In this document: piece by piece, positions 34,216 to 44,003 of the stretch
Layout: each line of letters begins with the position of its first letter
Position numbering within the stretch: the first letter of the stretch is position 1
From: Bradymonadales bacterium
Lineage (GTDB): Bacteria; Myxococcota_A; Bradymonadia; JAFGEP01
Direction: 5' to 3'
DNA: 60,506 nt
Assembly: GCA_016931535.1 (NCBI GenBank)
Contig: JAFGEP010000077.1
Location: forward strand, 1-60,506
Notes under the pieces: generated by a model
What the model was told of the DNA's origin: nothing
Database searches by the model: none
What the model saw: only the letters and a program-made list of their open reading frames with translations
Made by a program: the position numbers and the translations under genes

Positions 34216-36447
34216 CTACCCTCGCCTGCTGATCAGGATCACCGCTCCTGACGTCTGCTGGACCACGTCGAGGGCGATACGGCCAAACACCTTCTGGCGC
34301 CGATCCACCCGCCGGACCCCCAGGACGGTCAGGTCGCTCTCGGAGGCGTACCGCAGGATCGTAGATGACACCTGGCTACTCCGTTCGACCACCACCCGGT
34401 ACCCGCCCGGGACCTCCTCCATCGCGTTCTTGGCCAGCTGGCGCTGGACCTGCCTGGCGGTTTCCTCTGAGGCCTCTTCGCTCAGAACGGAAAGGAAAAC
34501 CGGTTCGATCTCATTCTTGCCGAAGCGGTGCAGGCTAGAGAGCAGGCGAGCTCTGAGCTCGTCATGGCCACCTCGACCGCCCAGGGGCACCAACACCTTG
34601 CGGGTGTCGGAGAGCACCCACCCCACTGGCGCCCGTAGAATGGCCACGTCGCACTCGACGCTGCTGATCAGCTGCTCGATCTGCGAGTAGACCTGTTTCT
34701 CGGAGATCTGCGAAAACCCGATCAAGAGGCTTTCACAGTCGTAGGACCTGGCGACCCGGATGATCTCGCCCCAGGGATCGGATGACACCGTGGTGAGCGC
34801 TTCCGGGTGCAACCCGGTAGAGAAAGAGGCCACCAGGGACTCCCGCAGGACAGCCTGGGCGGCTGCCAGCTGGGGCGGCACCTGGCCTGGTTGCCAGGCA
34901 TCGGGAGGTGAAACCACGCTGAGCAGCAGCACCCGGCCGACCTCCGGTGGGGCCAGGGCACTGGCCACCATCACCATCGGCACGGCATTGGCGGGATTGG
35001 CGATCGGCACCAGCACCAGAGGGCTCCTGCCCCGTAGGCGGACCAGCCCCGGATCCCGCGCCTCCGCCGCCGCATCCACCACCCGCGCTCGCCTGGCGAA
35101 CAAGGCGATGAACAGGACACCTCCCACCAGCAACCAGCCACCTCCGATCAGACCCGCAGAAGGCACCTTGACCCCCTGGAAGATCGCCAGAGCCAGGCAG
35201 GCCATGCCACCAACCACCGGGATGAGAGGAAACCAGCGGACACGAAAGGTGGGCCGGTCCGATCCACCGCGACGCCGAGCCAGGATGGCGATCAGGTGGG
35301 CCAAGGAGAAGGTGACCAGGAAGATCAGGCTGGCAGCCGCACCGGCTGCCGCCACGTTGGGCACCACCAGCAGGATGACCGCGATGATGGCCGCCGTGGC
35401 CAGGATCGACCGGTAAGGTGTTTTCTTCTCCGGATGGACCCGATCCAACCAGCGGGGCAAAGTCCGGTCTCGCGACATGGTCAGCGCCACCCGCGAGGCA
35501 CCCAGCAGGTTGGCCTGCAGGCCCGACAGCATGGCCAGAATGCCGGCCACGATCACCAGCCAGTACCCAAATGGACCGAGAAACACCCGGCTCGACACCG
35601 CCACCAGCGCATCCGGCTGGCGGGCGGCCAGATCGGTGATCGTGGTGCCCCCTGGCACACCCACCGTGGCCAGAATGAACAGAAAGGGCAGGTAGATGGC
35701 CAGCGCGATGCCCTCCGAGAGAAACATGGCCCGCGGTATGACTCGTCGCGGATCTCTGATCTCCCCGGCCACCGCCGCGATCAGGTCAAACCCCTGCAGG
35801 GCGATGAAGGTGTACCCCATGGCCGTGAACAGACCGCTCACCCCAGCCGGAAAAAAGGGGCGGATGGCAGCCCCCAGATCCGCCGGCGCCCGCCTGGTCA
35901 GCGCCCAGAACCCACCCGCCAGCAGCACGGCGAAGACCACCGCCTTGCCGGCGTTGGCCCATTGCCCTCCCCCACCCTGGCGCCGAAGCAACGCCAGGGT
36001 GTAACCCGCCGTGGCCAGCATCGCCAACGGCACCGCCAGCAAGCGGCCCGTCATCCAGGCCGGCGCCGGTCCCACAACCGCCTCCACCAGCGAGACCAGT
36101 GCCATCCCCGCAAAGGAGCCGAACCCCAACGCATACAGGACCCCGGCGACGATGGAGGCGAACCACACCACCCATCCCACGCCGAAGGCCGATCGCACCG
36201 AGAGGACCTTCCGGGCGAAGGTGTAGGTTCCCCCCGACTCGGGAAAGGCGGTGGACAGCTCGGCAAAGCTCAAGACCGTCAAGATGGCGATGGCCCCATT
36301 CAGCCCGAATGCCAGGATGGCCCCCGGGCCGGTCACCGAGAAGGCCGCCCCGGCCAACGCCAGGATCCCACCGCCCACGATGGCCCCGAACCCGACACCG
36401 GTGGCACCCAGCAACCCGATCGTCCGGTTGTCCTTCTGCTCCGCCAT
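34216..36447 (-). CDS. APC-family amino-acid permease fused to two universal-stress domains
   Basis: A 743-residue protein. About residues 1-455 form a 12-helix amino acid-polyamine-organocation permease: GLLGATGVGFGAIVGGGI is the unwound TM1 substrate site and FAELSTAFPESGGTYTFA its usual partner. Residues 475-743 form two UspA-like domains (LVLVPIANPANAVPM and VLVPLGGRGGHDEL; the second ends near TVLGVRRVDRR). Such fusions are known and may let the soluble part sense nucleotide or stress to gate transport. The substrate is unknown. The ATG at 36447 has GAGGGTGAGGGGG in front; a GTG nine bases earlier is less likely. It is divergent from the TonB receptor. Confidence 0.88.
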   Translation of the reverse strand: MAEQKDNRTIGLLGATGVGFGAIVGGGILALAGAAFSVTGPGAILAFGLNGAIAILTVLSFAELSTAFPESGGTYTFARKVLSVRSAFGVGWVVWFASIVAGVLYALGFGSFAGMALVSLVEAVVGPAPAWMTGRLLAVPLAMLATAGYTLALLRRQGGGGQWANAGKAVVFAVLLAGGFWALTRRAPADLGAAIRPFFPAGVSGLFTAMGYTFIALQGFDLIAAVAGEIRDPRRVIPRAMFLSEGIALAIYLPFLFILATVGVPGGTTITDLAARQPDALVAVSSRVFLGPFGYWLVIVAGILAMLSGLQANLLGASRVALTMSRDRTLPRWLDRVHPEKKTPYRSILATAAIIAVILLVVPNVAAAGAAASLIFLVTFSLAHLIAILARRRGGSDRPTFRVRWFPLIPVVGGMACLALAIFQGVKVPSAGLIGGGWLLVGGVLFIALFARRARVVDAAAEARDPGLVRLRGRSPLVLVPIANPANAVPMVMVASALAPPEVGRVLLLSVVSPPDAWQPGQVPPQLAAAQAVLRESLVASFSTGLHPEALTTVSSDPWGEIIRVARSYDCESLLIGFSQISEKQVYSQIEQLISSVECDVAILRAPVGWVLSDTRKVLVPLGGRGGHDELRARLLSSLHRFGKNEIEPVFLSVLSEEASEETARQVQRQLAKNAMEEVPGGYRVVVERSSQVSSTILRYASESDLTVLGVRRVDRRQKVFGRIALDVVQQTSGAVILISRRG

Positions 36448-36768
36448 CCCCCTCACCCTCTGCTACTGCTCATGCCAGATGCCGATCTTCGCCATCATCG
36501 ACCCCCATCGATCCTTGGCTTCCGCCCACAACTCCTCGCCTTTTCTTCCTGCCGCACCGGCTGCCGCCAGGACAATTTCCCCTCCCGCCCGTCGGGAGAC
36601 AAGAAGGTTGCGCAAGTGCCTTGACCCTCACTTCCAGGTCAAGGCACTCTCCGCCGGAGGCCAGACATGGCAGCGCCCGAGCTCTGCGCCCTCTTCGATC
36701 GGCTCCTGAATCGGTCTTCACAGGTCACACCAGACGCACACGGTATTCATACCAACTCGGAGATCGCG
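36448..36768. promoter_or_regulatory. Divergent promoter region with an 11-bp inverted repeat
   Basis: The gap between the permease and the TonB receptor contains the perfect inverted repeat GTGCCTTGACC (36616-36626) and GGTCAAGGCAC (36637-36647), with a ten-base spacer. On RNA it is a strong hairpin; on DNA it is a possible operator. It lies about 120 bases before the receptor start. No T run follows it and no riboswitch pattern is evident. Confidence 0.55.
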
Positions 36769-38949
36769 ATGGCCAGTTCCCTGCGATATCGTCTGTTCAC
36801 CCTGGGTACCGCCACGGCCTTCCTGCTGCTCTGCCTGGAAAGCGCCACCCTTCGGGCGCAGGATAGCCCGGAAGATCCCGAATCAGACCAAAACGAGGTC
36901 CAACCCGCACCCTCCGATCCCGAAGAGTTCCACTACGAGACCGTGGTGGTCGCCGAGCGCACCCCTGAAGATCCCTTCCAGTCCAGCCGATCGGTCTCGG
37001 CCCTCGAACGGGAAGCGATCGAGGAGCAGGCCCCCAGGACGACCCCCGAGGCGCTGGCGGAAAGCCCATCGGTCCTGGTCCAGCAGACCAACTACGGCGG
37101 CGGATCCCCCATCATCCGGGGCATGATCGGCCCCCAAAACCTGATCCTGGTGGACACCGTGCGGTTCAACAACTCGGTGCACCGGACCGGCCCTACCCAG
37201 TACCTGAACCTGCTCGATCCCCTGGCGACCGACCACATCGAGGTCCTGCGCGGGCCGGGATCGGTGCTGTACGGGTCGGACGCCATGGGAGGGGTCATCC
37301 GCGTGTCACCACTGGCGCCCGAAAGCCACCGGGCCGACCCGGCGCCCTATGCCCGCGGTCAGGCCCTGCTGCGTTACGGCTCGGCAGCTCGCCAGAGAAC
37401 CGCCCACCTGCACGCCGAGGGTGGGTTCGATGGGCTGGCACTACTGGCTGGGGCGACCTACAACGGGTTCGACGACCTGACCGGCGGGCGGGGCATCGGG
37501 GAGCAGATCTACAGCGGCTACGAGGGAGGCTCGGCAATGGGCCACCTCACCTGGGATCTCCCCGAAGGGCTGATCGCCCATCCCCATCTGTCCATGGTCT
37601 ACCTGATGACCCGCCTGGTCGATGCCGGTCGGACCGACAAGCTGGTCGATTCCCACAACCTCCAGCTGTACGACAACCAGGATGACCTGGTGTACGGCCG
37701 ATTCCAGGGCGATCTGGAGCCGCTTCAAACGGCAATCGGTCTGACCCTGTCCTACCAGCGTTTCTTTGAACGCAAGGACTCCATCCAGGTAGAGGACGAC
37801 TATCGCACCGAGCGCAGCACCCTGCGGGACGAGGTGCTCGCCCACACCCTGGGATTGGACCTGGAGTTGACCAGCTGGTTGCTCGACCGGCGCCTTCGCC
37901 TGCAGTATGGGGGGATGTGGTACAACGACTGGGTCTCCTCCGACCAGACCCTGCGCTCGGCAGGAGAGCCCTGGGTACCTTCCGGCACACCGGTCTACCC
38001 CGACGACTCCGGTTACGCCAGCTACGGCGGCTTCCTGCTGGCCGAGGGAGACCTGATCTCCACACAGGGCGATCGAATACTGCGAGCCGGCGCCGGCTAC
38101 CGCCTTCACGGCTCCTCGGCCGACACCCCCGCCACCGGAGAGCTGCCAGCGGTTCAGTTCGACTACCTGGGCCATGTCTTCTTCGCCAGCCTCCAGTACC
38201 TCCATGGAGAAACAGCCGCCCTCTCCGCCAGCTTTGCCCAGGGATTTCGAGCCCCCAACCTGATGGAGTCGGTGATGCTGGGGGATACCGGCCGGTACTT
38301 CCACATCCCCAACCCCGATCTCCAACCGGAGCGCTGCGACACCTTCGAGCTGCTGGGAAGAGTGAGGCTGGGGCCGATCGCCGCCAGCTTGACGGGGCAC
38401 CTGTCCTCACTGGATTCACTGCTCAAGCGGGTGCCCGCCCTCTGGGAGGGACAGAGCACGATCGGCGGCAAGCAGGTAGTCTGGAACGTCAACGGACGAT
38501 CGGGGCTGCTGTGGGGGGGCGAGGCGGAGCTGTCAGCCAATCTCCCAGCTGGACTCTCCCTGGCGGGGTCGATCACCACCACCTGGGGCCAGGAGGAACT
38601 CCCCGACGGCCCCGACGTGCCCCTCACCCGCATCCCCCCGCTGTTCGGCCGCCTTGTGCTGCGCTATGACACACCGCGGAGTCTGGACTGGCATGGGTTC
38701 GTCGAAACCTTCGTCCAGGCCGCAGACCACCAGGACCGCCTCTCCCCCGAAGACCTGATCGATGCCCGCATCCCTGAGGGAGGCACCCCCGGCTGGTGCA
38801 CCTGGAACCTCCGCGCCGGCTTCACCTACCACCAGCTCCGGTTGGGCCTCACCCTGGAGAACCTGACCAACACGGACTACAAGACCCACGGCTCGGGAGT
38901 CTACGGGGCCGGGACCAACGCCGTGCTCACCGTCAGCCTGGCTCATTGA
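36769..38949 (+). CDS. TonB-dependent outer-membrane receptor
   Basis: A 726-residue receptor with a signal peptide (LFTLGTATAFLLLCLESATLRAQ cleaved region), a TonB-box-like YETVVVAERTP, a plug domain and a 22-strand barrel. The plug has GSPIIRGMIGPQNLILVD and HIEVLRGPGSVLYGSDAMGG, and the barrel has FAQGFRAPNLMESVML and NPDLQPERCDTFELLG. It takes up a ligand such as a siderophore, cobalamin or glycan with energy from TonB/ExbBD; the ligand cannot be read. The ATG at 36769 has GGAG eight bases upstream and leaves a proper signal peptide; an earlier start at 36667 does not. The Cys-rich lipoprotein gene follows 64 bases later. Confidence 0.93.
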   Translation: MASSLRYRLFTLGTATAFLLLCLESATLRAQDSPEDPESDQNEVQPAPSDPEEFHYETVVVAERTPEDPFQSSRSVSALEREAIEEQAPRTTPEALAESPSVLVQQTNYGGGSPIIRGMIGPQNLILVDTVRFNNSVHRTGPTQYLNLLDPLATDHIEVLRGPGSVLYGSDAMGGVIRVSPLAPESHRADPAPYARGQALLRYGSAARQRTAHLHAEGGFDGLALLAGATYNGFDDLTGGRGIGEQIYSGYEGGSAMGHLTWDLPEGLIAHPHLSMVYLMTRLVDAGRTDKLVDSHNLQLYDNQDDLVYGRFQGDLEPLQTAIGLTLSYQRFFERKDSIQVEDDYRTERSTLRDEVLAHTLGLDLELTSWLLDRRLRLQYGGMWYNDWVSSDQTLRSAGEPWVPSGTPVYPDDSGYASYGGFLLAEGDLISTQGDRILRAGAGYRLHGSSADTPATGELPAVQFDYLGHVFFASLQYLHGETAALSASFAQGFRAPNLMESVMLGDTGRYFHIPNPDLQPERCDTFELLGRVRLGPIAASLTGHLSSLDSLLKRVPALWEGQSTIGGKQVVWNVNGRSGLLWGGEAELSANLPAGLSLAGSITTTWGQEELPDGPDVPLTRIPPLFGRLVLRYDTPRSLDWHGFVETFVQAADHQDRLSPEDLIDARIPEGGTPGWCTWNLRAGFTYHQLRLGLTLENLTNTDYKTHGSGVYGAGTNAVLTVSLAH

Positions 38950-39013
38950 CACCGGCCTCTGGCAACGTTACACCTCCAACAACCCGGATGCCCTTTCTAC
39001 CGATGGGTGAACC

Positions 39014-40054
39014 ATGCTGCGTACGACCGCTTTCTTGTTGTTTTTCGCTCTGATGCCGCTTTGCCTGCTGGCCGCCGGTTGCCTGGCGACCGATGACTCG
39101 GGCGACCACAGCCATTCCACACAGGAAGATGCCGATAACGAGTTCGACAGCTCGATCCCCACCCCCGACCAGGGATCCGAGGACGAAGTCGACGCATCGG
39201 CCGACCCGGCCCCTGTGTGTGGAGGCCAGGACCAGCCCTGCTGCGATGGATCCAGCTGCTTCGGCGACCTGGTGTGCCAGGATGGGTATTGCACTCCGCC
39301 TTCTTGCGGAGATCAGGACGAGCCTTGCTGCGCCGGCTCCAGCTGCAACGGCGACCTGGTGTGCCAGGATGGTTATTGTGTCCCACCCCCCTGCGGCGAT
39401 CTGGACGAGCCCTGCTGCGCCGGCTCCAGCTGCAACGGCGACCTCGAGTGCCAGGACGGGTTCTGCGCCGTGGCCAGTGGCTGCCCCGATGAACCGGCAT
39501 GCATCGTGCCACCTTCGGCCACCTGCAGCAATATCCCGGTCGCCACCCAGACCGGGTTGCCCCCCACGTTGGCCGGCGGGACCATCTCCAACCAGACCTA
39601 CAAGCTATCGAGAATCGACTTCTACGCCGACGCCACCTTCAACACGCTGGTCGTCTCCTCCTACTCGATCGTCAACAACGGCAACAGCTGTGGCAGCCTG
39701 GAGTTCAGCGGTCCGGAGTGGGGCTTTACCGCCTTGTTGAACCTGGACCTCAACCTGGAAACCATCGTGGGGCCTTTCGCACAGGCTATTGTCCAGGAGC
39801 TGTACGCCGCGGGCTGCTGGACCGTCGAAGGCAACCGCCTGGTCAGCGACATCACCCAGTGCTCCTTCTGGGTCGAGGGCGCCGATCCCCCGGATGGGCT
39901 CGACTTCGAGACCGGCAACCAGAGCATCAAGTTCCTGCTCATCCTGACCAAAGAGACCATCCTGGCCTCCGTCGCCGAAGAGGACCGCTGGGCCGCCGAG
40001 ATGGCCATCGCCGGGGACCTGCCGGTGCTGTTCACTTTCCAGGCGATGCAGTAG
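39014..40054 (+). CDS. Lipoprotein with three knottin-like Cys repeats
   Basis: A 346-residue lipoprotein with lipobox LLAAGC, an acidic linker and three tandem repeats of about 30 residues, each CGDxDEPCCAGSSC then NGDLxCQDGYC. The Cys order C-x6-CC-x4-C-x5-C-x4-C resembles inhibitor-cystine-knot or Dickkopf-type folds and should form three disulfides per repeat outside the cytoplasm. A beta-rich domain of about 170 residues follows, with further Cys. It lies directly after the TonB receptor on the same strand and may be co-transcribed. I do not recognise the C-terminal domain. Confidence 0.75.
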   Translation: MLRTTAFLLFFALMPLCLLAAGCLATDDSGDHSHSTQEDADNEFDSSIPTPDQGSEDEVDASADPAPVCGGQDQPCCDGSSCFGDLVCQDGYCTPPSCGDQDEPCCAGSSCNGDLVCQDGYCVPPPCGDLDEPCCAGSSCNGDLECQDGFCAVASGCPDEPACIVPPSATCSNIPVATQTGLPPTLAGGTISNQTYKLSRIDFYADATFNTLVVSSYSIVNNGNSCGSLEFSGPEWGFTALLNLDLNLETIVGPFAQAIVQELYAAGCWTVEGNRLVSDITQCSFWVEGADPPDGLDFETGNQSIKFLLILTKETILASVAEEDRWAAEMAIAGDLPVLFTFQAMQ

Positions 40055-40306
40055 GCCCAAAGCTCTAGGCAGACCTTGAAGGCCAGATCTGGGGGCTGTC
40101 AACACCGGGTAGGCCGTGCGGATACCTTGTGCCCCTGGCTGGGCACTTCGCACCTCATCTGGCTGGCTTCTTGCGCGGGTGGTCGCCTCTTGAGTGGACC
40201 CGATCGCCTGCCCGATCGCCATCCGATCTGGCTCGGATCCGAGAATAGAACTGCCGGCTTGTGGGTGGAAATCGAGGTTGCGCCCCGATGGTGCGCGCGA
40301 CCCTGT

Positions 40307-41353
40307 TCAGTACAGCACCATCATCATCGCCACGTCGGTGCTCTCCAGCATGTTGGCGTCCAGCGCTTCCGTGGTGTTCAGCTCGGTGCCGGGGGCCAGG
40401 TGGAGGAACCAGGTCTCTCCCTGGGGATACTCTGACAGGCTCAGCTCCTCTGCGGTATGGGTGACGATCAGCTGACCGCCGAAGGCCTCGTCGTATGCAT
40501 ACCGCACCCCCTGGTGGGGGCAGATGCCGGTCCCGATGGCCAGTTCCAGGTCCCACTCCGGCCGGTCCCACTGGATCACGGCCATGACCCGGGTGATACC
40601 CGACGGCATGGTGAAGTGAAGGCGGCGGTGGAAGTCGACCACCCGCCAGTTGCCCGGGATGGTCCAGGTGAAGATGTTGTCCTCGAGATACTCCGGTTCG
40701 ATCCCCTCGTTCACCACCATTCCGGTCAGCTCTGCCCCGGAGCTGTTGCCCGCCTTGTCCTCAGCCTCAACGGCCAGATCCAGGGCACCGTCCTCCAGAC
40801 CGGTGGTGTCGAAGGTGAAGGTGAAGGGAGATTCGGTGAGCACATCCTCGACCTCGCCACCGACCAGCAAGCGGACCTCGGCCAGACCGGCCTCATCCGA
40901 AGCATCGACGGGGATCTCCTGCCGATCGGAGAACAGGATCGGGAGCCCGATGTCGGCAAAGGCGACAGTGGGCGCGGTGCGGTCCAGGTTGACTCGGCAC
41001 ACCTCCGAAGTGACCTCGGTTCCCCTGGCTCCGTGCGCGACCGCCTTGAGCTGGTAGCAGGCATCTTGCAAGGATGAGGTGTCCCAGGTCAGGGTGAAGG
41101 GAGGAGTCGTGCTGTTCATGACCACCTCCTCGTTGACCACCAGGTCGACCTGGACCACTTCCCCCGTGACCTCGACCGTGATCTGAGTCACCTCGGTCAG
41201 GTAGCTATCACTCGCCGGGGAGGTGATGGCGACGGTGATGGTCTCCGGAGTGATCTGCTCGCCGCCGCCAGGCTCATCGTCACCACAGGACGCCAGGGCC
41301 AGACCAGAAAACAGGTAAAGGACAACGAGTACCAAGGTGTTGTGGATTTTCAC
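40307..41353 (-). CDS. Lipoprotein with two Ig-like domains and a C-terminal beta domain
   Basis: A 348-residue lipoprotein: LALASC is the lipobox. Two bacterial Ig-like domains follow, each with the signature VxxVDLVVNEEV or LAEVRLLVGGEV and FTxTWDTSSL or FTFTFDTTGLEDGA. The last 130 residues (WTIPGNWRVVDFHRRLHF onwards) form a jelly-roll-like domain that may bind a ligand. The GTG at 41353 has GAGG seven bases upstream and gives a short signal peptide; a TTG six bases earlier is possible. Confidence 0.75.
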   Translation of the reverse strand: MKIHNTLVLVVLYLFSGLALASCGDDEPGGGEQITPETITVAITSPASDSYLTEVTQITVEVTGEVVQVDLVVNEEVVMNSTTPPFTLTWDTSSLQDACYQLKAVAHGARGTEVTSEVCRVNLDRTAPTVAFADIGLPILFSDRQEIPVDASDEAGLAEVRLLVGGEVEDVLTESPFTFTFDTTGLEDGALDLAVEAEDKAGNSSGAELTGMVVNEGIEPEYLEDNIFTWTIPGNWRVVDFHRRLHFTMPSGITRVMAVIQWDRPEWDLELAIGTGICPHQGVRYAYDEAFGGQLIVTHTAEELSLSEYPQGETWFLHLAPGTELNTTEALDANMLESTDVAMMMVLY

Positions 41354-41508
41354 GGTCAACCTCGAAAATGGGGTCAGTTGAGGGAGGCTCGGTACCAGTT
41401 TTCGGGCGGCTTGTCAAAGGCAAAGTCTGGTTTGTGGGTAGTAAAAGGGGATTTACAACGGCTGCCAGCCGTGAAAAAGGTAGGGTCTGGCCTCCACAGA
41501 GCGTGGTG

Positions 41509-43458
41509 ATGGATCCAAGAAGAAGAAACTGGAGCTCGCCCTGGCCGATTCTGCTCTTGTTGGCCTTGGCTTGCTGCTCGCAAGGGCGTGAGGACTCGCC
41601 GCCATCCGGCATCCTGGTGATCCAGGCCTCCGGCCCCCTGCCTGCGGACCATCCCGACCGGCCTCCCCCTGGCACAGGCGAACAACCGCAAGCCGAAACC
41701 ACCATGGGAAGTGCTGGAGTCGAGGGCGCATCCGATAGCGAGCACGACCTGTTCCAGCAGGCTCCCACGGTGGAAAGCGGTCTGCCAGAGTTGGGGTCCG
41801 CCGATGCCAACGACATCCAACCAGCCGGAAACGCTTCGGAAAGAGATCAGACCGCGGAAATGGGAGGTAGCGAGCCGAACGGATCGGAGAGTGGATCCCT
41901 CCCTGTGAACGGCCTCGCCCCCCTGCCAAGCGCGATCGCGGAGGAACGGCCAGAGGCCCGGCTTGACGGGAATGGCCGACCGATCCAGGAGCCGGACGAG
42001 GCCACCGGTCCTGCTGGCGGAGAGGAATCACTCCCGCCATCGGTCACCCTCCAGATGAATCGCTCAGGCGGCGAGCTGGTGACCGGAGCCTACCGGGCAG
42101 TCATCCCGGAGTTGCCGGAAGCTGCCGAGGTCACCCTGGCACCCATCCGGTTGGAGGAGATCTGGCAGCCCCGGCCGTTGAGCGCCCCGCTGGCAGCCGC
42201 CGAGCTGCGGCCATACTGGACCATCACCGAGAGGATGTTCGATCTCACCTTGCCGTTGCGAATGGAGCTGCCGGAGGGGATGCGGGTGCAGCTTCTGGCC
42301 TTCAACCGCTCCATGGACGCCTTCCTGGTCGCCGATGAGCGACCGGTTCCCGCCGACGGGACGGTCCGTTTCCGGACCGACCTGTTCACCCAGTGTGTGG
42401 TCATCGCCAGGCCGGAGATCCAGGAGACGCGATGTATCGGCTCTACGCTTCGGATCGCCGATTCGGTTCCCGACGCCCAGGAGTCGGAGGTGGTCGGCCA
42501 GGTTGCCATCGAGGAGCGGATGGATCCCCTGGTGGCCCGGACGGTGTTGTCGGACATGCGGTACTTCCCGGCAAGCCGGTTCATCCTGTTCAAGGACGAG
42601 GAGCAGCGCCAGCTCGACGAAGCGGGACAGGCCCCCTTCGCATCGGAGGACTACCTTTTCGATCCACGCCTGGCGGCCGGACTGCAGCAGGTGGGCGAGC
42701 ACGTGCTGGCGCAGTGGACCGATCCCATCAGCGAGGGGCCGGCTTTCCAGCTCCGGCTCACCGAGGGGTACGACTCCTTGATCGAGCATTCGCCGAACTC
42801 CAATCACTACCGGGGGCGAGCAGCCGACCTGACTCTGTCGCCGGTGCCGGCAGCCAGCCGGGAGGCTCGCGCGGAGTACTATGGCCGTCTGGCCCGCCTG
42901 GCGGTCTGCGCGGGATTCGACTTCATCGCCTTCGAGGACCGGTTCCACATCCATGTTTCCGTGCGGCCAACCCGGGTCGCCTACCTCGAGGAAACCGACG
43001 GCGGACGGGAGATCGTCGTATGCGACCTGGATGGCCAGAACCGCCTGGAGATCAGCCGTCTTGCCGGATTTTTCCTGCGGTCGCTGGATGTCCGTTCCCT
43101 GGCCTTCGACGAGAGCGGCCGAACCCTCGACCTGTACGGGCGGCAGAAGGGCGAACCCCTGGCGTTCCGGTTCGACCTGGTCGACGCCAGTGTCCAGCCC
43201 ATCGATGTACCGGACCCTCTGCCGCGGTCACAGCCATTTCTCATCATCGATGCCTCCCTCCGGCTTCAGGCACGGGACGGCCGCATCCTGATCCATCGGC
43301 CAGCCGGCTCCCCACCAGGCACCAACCGCGGGGAGACCTGGCCAACCGAGCCTTATACCTTGACCCCCCCCGGCGTAGCCGGTTGGCATCCGGCCGTCTG
43401 GAACAGCATCGTCTCACCAGCTCGGTCAGATGTCGGTGAACCCCTCAGCGAGAAGTGA
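41509..43458 (+). CDS. Lipoprotein with M15-type D-Ala-D-Ala carboxypeptidase-like domain
   Basis: A 649-residue lipoprotein with lipobox LALACC, a 150-residue Pro/Glu/Ser-rich linker, a beta-rich middle and a peptidase M15-like domain at about 415-485. Its zinc motifs are SNHYRGRAADLTL (SxHxxGxAxD) and FEDRFHIHVSV (the HxH part). The M15 class trims D-amino-acid ends of peptidoglycan. A C-terminal beta domain of about 150 residues follows. No strong ribosome site precedes the ATG at 41509; this start gives the best signal peptide. The lipoprotein signal places it in the periplasm at a membrane. Confidence 0.75.
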   Translation: MDPRRRNWSSPWPILLLLALACCSQGREDSPPSGILVIQASGPLPADHPDRPPPGTGEQPQAETTMGSAGVEGASDSEHDLFQQAPTVESGLPELGSADANDIQPAGNASERDQTAEMGGSEPNGSESGSLPVNGLAPLPSAIAEERPEARLDGNGRPIQEPDEATGPAGGEESLPPSVTLQMNRSGGELVTGAYRAVIPELPEAAEVTLAPIRLEEIWQPRPLSAPLAAAELRPYWTITERMFDLTLPLRMELPEGMRVQLLAFNRSMDAFLVADERPVPADGTVRFRTDLFTQCVVIARPEIQETRCIGSTLRIADSVPDAQESEVVGQVAIEERMDPLVARTVLSDMRYFPASRFILFKDEEQRQLDEAGQAPFASEDYLFDPRLAAGLQQVGEHVLAQWTDPISEGPAFQLRLTEGYDSLIEHSPNSNHYRGRAADLTLSPVPAASREARAEYYGRLARLAVCAGFDFIAFEDRFHIHVSVRPTRVAYLEETDGGREIVVCDLDGQNRLEISRLAGFFLRSLDVRSLAFDESGRTLDLYGRQKGEPLAFRFDLVDASVQPIDVPDPLPRSQPFLIIDASLRLQARDGRILIHRPAGSPPGTNRGETWPTEPYTLTPPGVAGWHPAVWNSIVSPARSDVGEPLSEK

Positions 43459-43459
43459 C

Positions 43460-43783
43460 ATGACCGAGGAAGAGTCATCCAACCATAACGGATCCACAGG
43501 CAAGACCCTGCTGTTGATCCTGGCTGCCGTCGCTGCCGGATTTCTGGCCATCAAGCTGACCTTCTGGGCCATCAAGTGGGTGCTGGTCCTGGCGGTGGTG
43601 GGGGTCGTGGGATATCTGGGTTACAGCGCCGTCAGACAGCTCCTGCCCTCGTCCAAAAAGCCCGATACCAAAGCGCTTCCCCCCGGATCCGACGAGGAAG
43701 GCCCCTTGGAACAGGATCCTCAGAAGGAGCTGGACGCCATCTTGCGCGAGCTGGAAGAGCTCAAGAAAAAGCGCGGGGAATAA
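43460..43783 (+). CDS. Small membrane protein with C-terminal coiled coil
   Basis: A 107-residue protein with one long or two short transmembrane segments (LLLILAAVAAGFLAI and WVLVLAVVGVVGYLGY) and a charged C-terminus ending in LDAILRELEELKKKRGE, which looks like a short coiled coil. The ATG overlaps the end of the M15-like gene closely (one base after its stop) and GAGAAG lies upstream, so the two are probably co-translated. Function unknown. Confidence 0.7.
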   Translation: MTEEESSNHNGSTGKTLLLILAAVAAGFLAIKLTFWAIKWVLVLAVVGVVGYLGYSAVRQLLPSSKKPDTKALPPGSDEEGPLEQDPQKELDAILRELEELKKKRGE

Positions 43784-43864
43784 GGCCTCAGCCGTCCTTG
43801 TACCCTCACACCGTATCCGTTTTGCCACAGCCCCCCAACGGCTGGTAGCGGGTCAGCGGCGACA

Positions 43865-43892
43865 CCTCCCCCGGGCTCCGCCTCGGGGGAGG
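43865..43892. repeat. GC-rich hairpin repeat, locus D (partial unit)
   Basis: CCTCCCCCGGGCTCCGCCTC and GGGGGAGG form the outer stem of the dispersed unit seen at loci A-C; the GCCCGCTACGCGGGC part is missing. It sits between two same-strand genes. Confidence 0.8.
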
Positions 43893-44003
43893 AGGCACGC
43901 TGCCCGCTGTCATCCCCAAACTTGGAACTGGAAACGAAAAACCGGCAAGTATCCCATGGCACGTTTGTTGCTGCGATACCCGGTGCCGATAAAGGAGGTG
44001 CAC

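Noticed and set aside
40232..40243. Palindrome CTCGGATCCGAG in the gap between two convergent genes
   Set aside because: Too short for a terminator stem with a loop, and no T run; could be chance in GC-rich DNA.
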